From: Plumapathes pennacea
Lineage: Eukaryota; Cnidaria; Anthozoa; Antipatharia; Myriopathidae
Direction of reading: 5' to 3'
Assembly: GCA_964036295.1 (NCBI GenBank)
Contig: OZ038466.1
Span: 930,001-994,000, forward strand
Length of the DNA stretch: 64,000 nucleotides
Each line of letters starts with the position of its first letter. The first letter of the stretch is position 1. Of the stretch, positions 10,301-22,300 are shown in pieces. The notes below the pieces were generated by a model, which was not told the DNA's origin, searched no databases, and saw only the letters and a program-made list of their open reading frames with translations. Position numbers and translations under genes: made by a program.

Positions 10301-13300
10301 GAGTTTGGGGTGTTTCCGAATATCGCTTCAGTGGTTTCCTCCCATGGGTCCCCTCCCCGCGGTTCTCCATGCATAGAAACCGAAGAGAAGCGCATTTTTG
10401 CCGTCCAATGACACGATTAAACGCGGAGCGCGGGACGCAAAGTATTGGAAATGGCGTGAATTGGATTCCGGTACTCAGTGGAAACAAGAAAAGACTCAGT
10501 CATTTGCCAATTCATTTTTCATTTTTTATTTTTTCCCAAAAATTCAGGTAGTTTCCGGAAACTAAGGAAACTACCCTGGATCCGCCCGTGGTCTGCATAT
10601 TTTCACAGCAAGCAAATTTTGGCCGAATCGCTCAAGTACGCCAAGATATGGCGGACGGATATTTTCTCCGTGTACAGACCAAGAATCAAGAATATAAGAT
10701 ATTTATTATATGGATCACCATTCTGTGGAAATGGATATTCTATTCTATATATTTTTAGCAGGTAGCTAAGAGGTTTTCTTAGCCCACCCTCGCGCAGTAG
10801 TTTTTTCTTGTGACCCACCCCATGTCCTAGCTAAAAACTTCTTCGACCCACCCCACTCTTCTCTTCAGACTACATCAAACAAAATAAGCATTTGATGTCA
10901 CTGTGTCATGGGCAAGTCCATCGATAAAATGACTAAACATGGCTTATCAAACACTGTCCAAGTCAAACGCACCAACATCTTGTTTACAACAAGAAAAATA
11001 GGCGTGCGACTGTCCTTGGGGGCCCGGGGACATGCCCCCTCCCCCCCTGAAAAATTTAATGTTTATTACAGCCATGGCATGATATAAGAGTTTTCTGCAT
11101 AGGCCTTACTAGCATGCAATTTTTTATATTGCAGCTTTTGTGCACGCTAGATTTTTTATTTGTTTAGTTATTGCTTGTGGCTAACACAAGCTTTAAAATG
11201 GAGCGTGTTTTTTTTTTTTTTTTTTTTCTGGGTTACAAATCAGCACACGGTGATTGGTTCGCATTATCACGTGATTTGCGATGACGTTATGCAATATTGA
11301 CTTTCCTCGCGAGCGACTTGAGATGTTGGCGATTGAAACAAGAGACTGAAATTGAATTGTGGTAAAGTTAGCCTGTATCCCATCCGAAATGAACATCGGT
11401 TGGCTTTCTAGATGCACGGAAGCCATACTTTAAGAACGATTTTGGCTTGCGTTGTTTTTAAGCGTCGGAAGATTTGAAAATAGCCGTACACAAATGCTTG
11501 ATGTGTTACCAGCGGAACCCCCGTAAAGTACGAAGGGTTGTGTTTTTGCAAATGCTCGATTATAGATACCGCTTCAACCAATGTATCTGTGTTTTGAGCA
11601 ATATTTGTGTGAAAGAACATCGAATAAGTAGAAGACGTGTCAAAACTTGATAAAACTTGAACTTTTCCCTGCGGGCAGTGTCTCCCTTTGTCGGAAACTC
11701 GGGGGCTTTGTGTAACGCGCGGCGTATACGAACAGTCGGCGTTTAACTTCGTTTTGCGTGCAGTAAAGGTTCTTTGTTTATTGCCTGAGGATACTGAATT
11801 ACTAATAGGTTTGAGGCAAATATCACGCGAGATTAAGATACAAGATCTGTCAATGAAATGTCACGAGCATAATATCATAGAACGGGGAATCCCGAATCAT
11901 CAGCTACTTAGCTTTCACTCACGCCGCTTTAACAAAAGCAGGGAAGACCGGCAGGCGATTACATCGAGAACATTTGTCACTGAATACCTCGAAGTCGTCA
12001 AAAGCTCAATGTTGATATCCGACTATCCGAGTCTAATGTTCGCTCCACAAGCTTGATGCACGCCTTTGTTGTCACGGTATTCAAACGTCTGCAGCTTTCG
12101 ATAGAGATTAATTTCGTATCGACCCAAAATTTTGCATTAAAGCTTAATGCATAACAGTCTTGAACATATTAGTGTATCAGACTTGCACATGTAGGATGCG
12201 TAACTTCTGAGATGGCTTTTTCATACGAAGTAACTTCACCACAGGGCAGTGGGAAGTATCATGTTTTAATGTGCTGCAGAGGTAAGTCTAACAAGTTTTG
12301 TCGCGTGAAAACGCGACAGATGCTGGGATTCAAGTTTGGTGTTGCAAGTGTCCGCACGCACCATAAGAATTGTTGAATAAGCAATCTCTGGACTAGTGCG
12401 AGCTCCCAAGAGTGAACTTCAATTTTCTCTTTCAATTTCTCACCCGAAAAAATATTATACAGTATGGGGAACTTGGCTTTTGATTTACTCAAATGAGCAG
12501 GATTAAACTATAAGTTATAATTACAACACTCGTGCATTTGCTTCAAAAGGAGGAGAGAATCTACATTTTGAGTTTGGGAGTAATTGCGTGACTTATCTCA
12601 TTTTCATGCATAAATGTTTTGACAGTTTGACTTCGAACATTTGTTTCTAATCACAGGCCACGATTAATCTAGTTCAATAACTGGTGGCTAGCGCTTCTTT
12701 ACTTACCTGTTTTTCGTCTTCTAAATTGCGTTTCTTCTACCAGGCTTTCCAAATTTCCAGTCTGCCTGTTTGATCTCAGAGCTATTATCACCGAGGTTTT
12801 GATGAATTCACGTTTGTTTGACGAGCGTATGTTAAAGCTGAAATACCCAGCGGGGAGCCACTTCAGCTTGTCGAAATGGTATTGTTTGATTATTTTTGCT
12901 TTCCTTCGCTTAGTTTTAACCATCTGGACGAAGAAGAATGCGAAAGCGAATATAATGAACATCAAAGCAGCGTTGCCGCTGAAAACTCGCCCGTTCTTGT
13001 TGGTCGATAGGGTTCACGTGGTTTTTGTTTAAAATTCTGTTTTGCTTTTATAGTTAGTGAGACAATATTCATTTAACATCATAGAATCATAGAATCTGCT
13101 CAAAATGGTGCAGAAAGCACTCTAGTTGAACCCAGAAACTTCCAAAGAAGAATTTTTTAGGTTCACTATGTTTCTACTGTTCCACTGGTGACAAATAATT
13201 GTGTACGAAGCCAGGATTGCAGTCATGATGCTGTAAATAGTGCAGTACAAAATAATATAAATCAAAATGACACTGTTATGTTATGTTATGTTATGTTATG

Positions 13301-16300
13301 TTATGTTATGTTATGTTATGTTATGTTATGTTATGTTATGTTTGTGCAGTTAGTTGCTCAAACAACAAAGATTGTGATTCTTCAGCTCTTGAGGAACGAA
13401 AAGCTTATTTGAGAGATTATGAAAGAAAGCAAAGAATGGGTCAACAATACCTTGCTAAAGAGAAACTAATGAGAATGCACATGAAACAGAAAAAGTAATC
13501 CCAAAGTAAAACAAAAAGAAAATGAAGCCAAGAAAATATACAGAGAAGGAAACCCAGATCATGTGAAAGAAAAAGACAGACAGGCCAGAAAAAGAAAAAG
13601 GGAAAAGGACCCAGATCTTGTTAAAGGAAAAGAGAAAAGCCAAAAAAATAAAGGCAAAAAAATCCACAATTAGTGAGACTAAAAGAAAAATAGATGAAGC
13701 AAAAACAAAGAGTAAACAAATTTAAAACCATTGAGGGTCTTATTAAACAATTTCATGAAAATATTAAATGTGGACCTGAGTATGTGTGTACTTACTGTGA
13801 TCAACTTTGGTACAAAGCTGGTGTAATTAGAATGTCACGAACATTCATTCAACTCAGATCTTAATGCATCAGATCTTAATTTGAACAATTCTGAATGGAT
13901 TTGTAGAACTTGCCATCAAAACATCAAAGATGGAAAGATGCCAAGTTGTGCAAGGCCAATAAAATGACACTTCCACATAAGCCACCAGAGTTAGAATTAA
14001 CTGAGCTTGAAGAGAGACTTCTGGAAACATGGACACACTTTTACAAGAAAATTTGAGCATCAGAGAATACGCATGAAGAAACGAAGAGATGGGAATACGT
14101 TTTCTGGAGTTATTTTGATTGTTATCATTGTATTCCTTAATTGCCAGTAGATCTGTTGCACTTCAGAACCATTATCACAGAGGTTTTGGTAAATTCTCGG
14201 TTGTTTGACAAGCGCAAGTCAAAGTTGAAATACCCGTGACAACTGACAGCCCTGAGCGACTTCAGCTTGTCGAAATATTTCTACCGTTTGATTATAGTTG
14301 CTTTGCTTCGCATAGTTTTCGCCAGCAATGAAAAATGCTGTAGAGAACTGGAAGAAGAATTCGAAAATGAATTTGACCAAAACCGCAAGTAATGTCAACA
14401 AGTTATCAGATTTCACTTAAACTTATTCGACTTGAAACTCAGCCAAAAGAAGAAAGGCGTGTTTTCTTTAAGGTGATTCCATCGAAAAAGAAATAGTAAT
14501 TGAATTTTCTTAAAACTTTGCACATTTATTAATTACTTCTAGTACATTAAAAAAAATAAATAAAAATAGGGGGTCACCATGAAATAATAGGCAATTTGAT
14601 CATCTCCACGCTTGCACTGAAACGCCTAAAAACATATTGTAATAGTGATTCAATGATAGTATTTCAAAATTGAGTAAAGAATTTTTGTTTAAATTTGGAT
14701 ATATCATGGGGAGTCGTATTTTCTTAAAATACATGAAATAAAAAAGGGGGGTCACCATGCTCATTTTTGCGCAATTATCCAGGAAAGGGCGAATTCACTT
14801 CAAAATACGTCTTTCCGAGAGGGGACTGGGACGAGTTTCAACTTTCAAGGTGACTGCTTCCACAAGGAACGACAAAAAATAAAACTTATTTGCGTAACGA
14901 GTATAAAGAACTTTCGATCTTGAAATTTCGGTAGTTCTTAATGTCCACCATCTCAAAAGTGTTGTGCGCACTAAAGATGCGCAATGCAAAACTAGGGAAT
15001 CACCTTAAGCACGTATTTAGTTTGAATGCAGCCCAGGCTGGAGTATCATGGCCTCTGATGAATATGTAGATGTTGAACATAAGCTGTGCATGACATGAGT
15101 AATGAAGTCACGGATAGACTTTTTTCAGTGCGACTCCGGAAGGTCTCCTTCCGGTTCAAAGATTTGGCACTCGGTGAAGGATTTTAAATTCTCCCAATTC
15201 GAGCGTCTAAGTTTATAATTTTCACCCTCTGCCGCCTTGTAAATGAGGGTTTTCAAAACTGAGACTAAATCGAATACGCGGTTCAGCAAAAGTGGAGGCC
15301 CGCGGAGACGGATGCGAACTTCCACATACCTAAAATTGAGCAATTTTTACGATGTGGCCTTGAGCCAGTTTAATTAAATACCCACTCCCGCAAAAGTACT
15401 TTTTACAAATTCGCGAGCTTACAGCTGCCTTGCTGCGTTAATTATGTTTCGTATTTGGCCGCTGCTTACACAGATAAATATGTTTGCGAACCTTAATCTT
15501 GCTCTTATTTGCAAGCTTTACGTGCCTCGTTAGACAATAATTGACACGGGTTTCATGCTTTTTACAGCAATCGGCAAGAGCAGATGACTTGGGAAAATAT
15601 TTACTTATGTAGCGACGTACCTTTAGCCGCACGTGTTTGTTCTTTCGCAAAAGCCTTCAAACTTTGCGTAAAGGAATACGCGACGATTCTCTCGCTCGCT
15701 TCCGATTAATCTTACCCTTCCACGTAAAATGTTAACGTGACCATCCGTCAAGCATTTCACGTTCAGATGTTTCTTCCGCAACACAATCCTTGCCATTCGA
15801 TCTGGCGACGTGATAGCTTGCGTCAATCACAGCTGTAGAAGCACCCTCGTTTAACGGCTGCTCTTGGTTTACAAAACAGCACAATGTCTGCATTTCATGA
15901 TCACAGCATAACAGCCATGTCCTTTCATTAATTTTAGTGTCGCTCAATCGCAGTATAATTTCGTAATCACAGCACAATGGCCACGTAATTTCAGTGTCAC
16001 TGTAGCAGTGCCCTACATTCGTAGAAATACCCAGGCTCAATGGCCAAACAAACTTCGAATGCTTGACGACCATGACAAACAAGAATAAATTCCAGAAACA
16101 ACTTCCACATGAAGCTTTCGACGTCTTCTGTTTGAACGTATTGCGTAGCACGACCATGCCCAAATTTGTAAATTGACAAGCTCCTTCTTTGGAAATTCCT
16201 TATTTGGAAGTCCATTGTTGACACAGAAGCCTGGAAGGACACCGTGACAACTTTAAGCTCGTCCCCACTTCGTGGGGCGAGCTTAAAAAACCGCAAGAGC

Positions 16301-19300
16301 GCAAGTATACGCCAACAAAAATCTCACATTACATACTTTGAAACTCAGCCAAGAAAAGATAGGCTTCCACGCCGCTTGCACGTGAACATTATCCAATCAA
16401 AATATAGTATTTTTGCTTACACGTCAATCAAACTTCAAAATCCTGGAGGGGGGGGGGGGGGGGGGGGGACTTCTTTTACCAATTGTCATGATACCTACGC
16501 TGTGGTTTTCGGGTGAAAACAATATTATACGCTGGGCCCTTAGGCCCAGCATAAAAAGCTGTCAATTACAGCTACTTGAACATGATGCACACGCTGGGAA
16601 GATTAGCAAAGACGAGATAAGACTAAAAAGCTGTTATTACAGCTACTTGTACATGATACATTTGAAACATTCCAACATCTGCTGCAGAGATAGGCATAAA
16701 CAAGCAATATTAAAGAGAATGGCACTGAGAAAAGTTTTTTGTTGTTGCTGTTAGGGTCTTCGTTTTCACACATTTCCTAAATACTCTCTTTATTCCCTTG
16801 GTTGATTCTGAGCAAGCTTCGCTTGAGACTTACATCGTTTAGGGTTCGTTCGTAGCACGACACTCTCCTCGCTCTCTGAGCACATGTTAATATGCTAATT
16901 ACTAGTGTACCTATACGGCAGTGAGTGCTGCCTCATGGAAAAGGAACGCGTAACACTACTCAAACTCTTGTTAATCGGACAAGGGAACTGATCCACAGCT
17001 CTGCATCACCACAGCTCTGCCAAAGTTGGCTTACTGTATTTTGCGAAACAAAACGAGAATTTGCGAAACGGTGTTTTAACACCTAGTTGAACGTTTTAAA
17101 TGCTAACAAAGCCTTCAAAACAAAACAACACAAAACAAAACCAGTCTTTGTGTGAGGCCCCTGGAGAATGTTATCCCCTGGGAGTTCTATTGTTGTTTTA
17201 TTTATTTGTGAGACTGAAAATGTTTCCGGAAGCGCAGTGTCTCTTTTGAAATCAAAACATGCGAAAGGAAATATAATTAAAAACTGCGTAATCATTTTAG
17301 AGGAAGAACAAAAAGAAAATTAAGCTATAGGTGTTGTAACAGCGGATTTTTACTTGAATCTGGAATTCATCTGATTGCGCTAGAGGAACTCTGTGGGGGA
17401 TAAAATCTGTCACACACATGTCTGTCATGTCCATAACGTCTCTTTATTTTATATATTTTCTGTCTAGTTTATTTTCTAGCTCAAATCGCGTGTGTAATCA
17501 TGGCTATTTGTTGCCACTGTGTCGGTCAGCGACCAAAAGCCCACGGACCGTTTGATGCGAAAAACATGGCAGGCGAAAAGGTTTACGGAATAAAAGACGT
17601 AGTTATCTCCTTTCCTGACAAAAAAAGAAACGATTAGTCTGTCTTTGGCAGTTTCTTAAAATACTGATGCTAACAGGTTGCCCCAGGGGTACCCCCACGA
17701 GCGACGTATTGCTCCAAACATGGCGGCCAAACCCAAAGTTGTTTCTACGGCCCGCCAAACGGCCAAAAACGTGCAAAGCCACATCAAGTCATCCAGAAAT
17801 AGCCCCACGCTGCACCAGCCCAGGATGGCGTAAGGTTTCAGTGCGTAGAAAAGCTAAAACTCTAAAAACAACTAAAAATAGAACCGTTTCGCAAATTCCC
17901 GTTTCGCAAATTCTCGTTTCGCAAAATCTCGTTTCGCAAATTTTCGTTTCGTTTCGCTTCGTTTCGCAAAATACAGTAAGCCGCCAAAGCTCATTAACTC
18001 AAGCAGCGTGTATTACACTCACAGCGTGTAATACACGTTACTGCGTGTAGTTTACCTCTTGTTTATATGCATATGATTGTTTTCTGAAGTTTTCTGAGTG
18101 TAGTAAACGCAGTGCCCTAAAATAGAATATACTTTGCGTCGCCGTTTTAGCTTAAGGCTGGTTCACACGAGTAAAGCAAGCGCAAGAGAATGCGCTGGCT
18201 TTACCGTGTGAACCAGCCTTTACTTCTTTTCGCCGTTCAAAAGCGTTCTAACTGAACACACTCTTGTTTATGCGCGGCTTTCAGAGTTTTTATCGTTTTC
18301 AAATGTTTATATGCGGTCGCTTTTAAACTTTTTTATTTTATCTTTCGTCGATCATTGTTGTTTACGTCTCGGTGAAAGACGAAGCCGTGAGCAACATGAA
18401 TAAACTTTCACACGGTACAAACAAAAGAAAACCATTCAAATGCCGAGAGCGAAGTTTCTTGATCGGAGACTTTGAAGGATTGCCAAAAATCGGAGTTTAT
18501 ACAATGAGGAATTTCGTCGTTAATTTTATATACAGACACGGATGAATTATTGCAACAAAGAAGCGGTGAAGACATAAACAATTACTTCAAACCTTATATA
18601 CAGACACAACATTTCGCCGTTAATTAACGGCGAGATTTTCTGTCTGTATATAGAGAGACACAACATTTCGCCGTTAATTAACGGCGAGATTTTCTGTCTG
18701 TATATAGAGAGACACAACATTTCGCCGTTAATTAATGGCGAGATTTTCTGTCTGTATATACAGATACAACATTTCGCCGTTATTTAACGGCGAGATTTTC
18801 TGTCTGTATATAGAGAGACAACATTTCGCCGTTATTTAACGGCGAGATTTTCTGTAGTTTATCACGAAATTCGCCATATTCATAACACCCGCCAAAAATA
18901 AAGGGAGGAGCTCTTTAGCGATCGTAAATCGGAGGGTCAAGCACAGGCAGCCCAAGCGAAGGGATTAAAACGGCCGTAAACAAGAGCATTCAGGGTGAAA
19001 TTTGAAGCGTGGGTTTTCGAAACGAAGTAAAAGTTTATTAATTAGCGGCCGAAATCAGGAACGCTGGTGGTTTTTTAAGCAAAGTGAATATTCGCTCGGA
19101 CAAGTTTATAAAAGCGGCCGCGAACAAACAGAGTTCGGCATGAAACTTTAGCACTTAAGCACCTCTGTGGGGTTCGCAAGCTGTACGTGAGGCTGAATAG
19201 AGACCTTAAGCACCAGACGTCCCTGAGGTCACGAACGGCAGGGAAGTCGCGTGGGCCTGGATCGAGGACTGCGTTCTTGGCGCCAGAAACGAAGTTTAAG

Positions 19301-22300
19301 CAGCCGCGTATTTGTTGACACGAACGGCACGTGAATAAAATATGTATTCGTTTAAAGAAGCAAGAGATCTCGCTTTGATAAGCCATAGAAGAGGTATATT
19401 AACGGACGGGCAGCTTTTTTTTGCTTTTGTAAGAAAACAGGTCCAAAAATCCGGACTTTAACTACGATGTTTACGATCGCTTTGACTTGGAAGAAATGGA
19501 AGAACCAAGTGTAAATCGGAGTTCAGAATAGAGAAGCGCGATATTCCTCTCCTAGCCGAAGCTCTTGGCTTGCCAGAGACCTTCAGATGCCCACAAAGGA
19601 CGGTTGCTGGAGGTATCGAGGGCTTGTGTATGCTTTTAAAGAGAATGAGTTTCCCTTGCCGGTACAGCGACATGATCTACAGCTTTGGCAGGCCAGTTCC
19701 CGTACTCAGCATGGTCACCAATCACGTTGCTGACTACATATACGAAGCCCATGGCCACAGAATAACTCAGTGGAATAACCAGTTGCTGAATCCTGGTGCC
19801 CTTCAAATGTATGCCGATGCCATAACGAGGAAAGGAGCTGCGCTCGAGAATTGCTTTGGGTTTATTGACGGCACAGTGCGCCCCATATGCAGGCCGAACG
19901 AACACCAAAGAACCGTCTACAATGGCCACAAAAGAGTCCACTCCTTCAAGTTCCAGTCAGTCACCACACCAAATGGGCTAATTGCCAACTTGTACGGACC
20001 TATAGGTACGCACACTAACTTATATTACGTTTTCATATAATCCATCTCCACTGCAAATTTAGTAAAGTGCAAATTACTTATTTAAAATTGTTTTTCTTAT
20101 CATGGGGTTTCATTTTTGCAAAGTATAATAGTTTCAATTTCACTTTCTGTTTCTGTTTACCACATGTACTATTGGGCTGCAGTAAAATCTTCTGTCTTGT
20201 TATAACACATTTTCCAATTCTGTTTCAGAAGGGAAAAGGTACGATGCAGGTATGCTGGTAACTGGCCAGGTCATGTGCCTGTATGGGGACCCTGCATATC
20301 CACTGAGGGTGCACCTGCAGGCACCATTTAGGGGTGTAATCTTAACCCCAGATATGGAAGCTTTTAACCTGTCTATGAGTTGTGTAAGAGTCTCTGTTGA
20401 GTGGAGTTTTGGAGATGTCATCAAGTCTTTTAAATCTTTTGGATTTTAAAAGAAATTTGAAAATGGGCCTCAGCAGTATTGGAAAAATGTACGTAGTATG
20501 TGCATTAATTCAAAATGCTATAACTTGCATGTATGGAAACCAGACCTCAACGTTCTTTGATTTGGAACCTCCAACAGTTAATGAATATTTTTCCTAAGTT
20601 TAATTTACTTAAACTTTAATATGAACTGGTAGCAAATGACACCATTTTGTACTGCAGTATTGGAAAAGAATACCAAAAAGTTTCAAACTGTATGTCAGTG
20701 ATCAAAATATTAAACATCTTTTTGAAAATGAACACAATGTATGCTGTAGAATAACATCAAAAAAGTAAGTTGGCCAAAAACCACCTGGATGTAGAACATA
20801 CGATGACAATTTAGATGTGATAAAAGACTGCATTGTATCTTTGAATAAGTCTGCTGATCAAATGCATCATTGTTCATCGTTTCATCCAGCCAACTAAGGT
20901 CTATTTTGGAATAAGTCTGCCGATGAGATCCATCATCATCTGGTTTTGTTGGGCCATAATTTTCATCATATCTTCCTGCCTTTTTACTGCTGCTTCTTGT
21001 TTTTTGCTGTCTTCCTCATGTAGTTTCTTTTTCAAATCTAGCTCCTGCTTCCTGAGGTCAACATCCACTTCATTCATCTCTCTCAGATATGATATAGTGT
21101 CTCCAGAAGATCTTCTGTTTTTTTCTTTGGTTCTTCTCCTTCTTCATGAGTCTTTCGCCTTTTAGTTTCGGACAGCTTTTCCATCGCCTTTCTTCTCATA
21201 TCAAGGGCATTGGCACGGTCCTGTTCAGTTTTCTTGTTTTTTTTTTCTTCACCCTCACTCTGCCTCTCCTCTTCAGACAAATCCTCTAACCCAATTAGTT
21301 CTTCTAGTAGGGCATCCAACTCACTGACTTCGGGCACGATTCCACTGGCTTTTATCTCACTTTGCATCCACTTTCTATATTTTTCTAGCAAGAAGGGAAT
21401 ATCTGTCCCGAACAGAGCGAGCAGTTACTTTGAATTTGGACGAGTCAGACTGTTCAAGGTGTTGAGAAATGGTTTCCCACATCTTGGATCGCTGTGTTTT
21501 TTTTTTCTTGGACTGGAATGGATTTACAACCAGCATCTCCCGACAGAGCAACACATAGTGTGTTTGTGACCATTCCATTGGAGCCTTATTTCTGAAAATC
21601 ACAATGCAAAGGTCACTTACAACTTGTACCTAATTAATTTGTGTCCATCTGTGCAGTGAAATACTTGAGCCCGAGTAAATCTAAGAAACAATGTTCCTAT
21701 TATGATTGCATAATAAATGTACTATATTTTCACAAACAACAAGAACGATGCCTTTTACTAAATATGTATTAAAAAGAAAATAAGTAATTTAAATAAAATA
21801 CAAAGACATCAATAACATGCAGTCTAGCCTGCAGAACGCTGAAATTTATAATAGGACTTAACCTATTTAATTTTCGGCCTCACACAAGGAAAATCAAATC
21901 CGAACATTATGAAATATTTTTTCATGTTCAAACAAGAGCTGAAAGTCACATAATTTCAGGCTAGTTTGGGGCATTTGTGATCTTGCGCGTGGTTTCTGTT
22001 TACTTTCACATGTGGCACACAGCATTGCACGATATCAGTGAAGTTTAAAGTAAAACACACGAGGCAGTAACGAATTTCAGACCGTGATTCAAGGGCATAC
22101 GAACGAGCTGATACATTAGCAAATATATCAACGAGCCAGATAAGCCCGTACGCTCAACAAACCACAAAACAAGTACAATGCTACAACTTAAGAGGAAAAT
22201 AAGAGAAGTTGTAAACACCCGTCGTTCAATCATCCACAAGAAATACAAACCTTCAAAATTGAGGTTTGATGTGTATGTGGCAATTGAGATAAAAGAAAAT

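Larger units (their letters stand above)
9054..10589. mobile_element. hAT-family relic with terminal inverted repeats
   Basis: The ends GGTGCGGATCCAG and CTGGATCCGCCCGT are inverted. TGTCTGCA (9046-9053) and GGTCTGCA (10590-10597) form an 8-base target duplication with one mismatch. GCGGATCCAG-type ends and 8-bp duplications are typical of hAT elements. It contains a TTF-type zinc-finger fragment and a LINE fragment. Confidence 0.75.

Noticed and set aside
11688..12056. A host gene of 122 codons
   Set aside because: The frame lies wholly in repeat P, has an almost equal inverse copy at 56308-56673, and shows no splice structure or known motif.
17667..18050. A 127-codon protein with VSQxxVSQ repeats
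   Set aside because: The repeats are translations of the subterminal GTTTCGCAAATTCTC iterons of a TIR element, and the frame runs past the element's end.
18600..18860. CRISPR-like array
   Set aside because: The units are head-to-tail copies with no unique spacers, in a eukaryotic genome; it is a tandem satellite.
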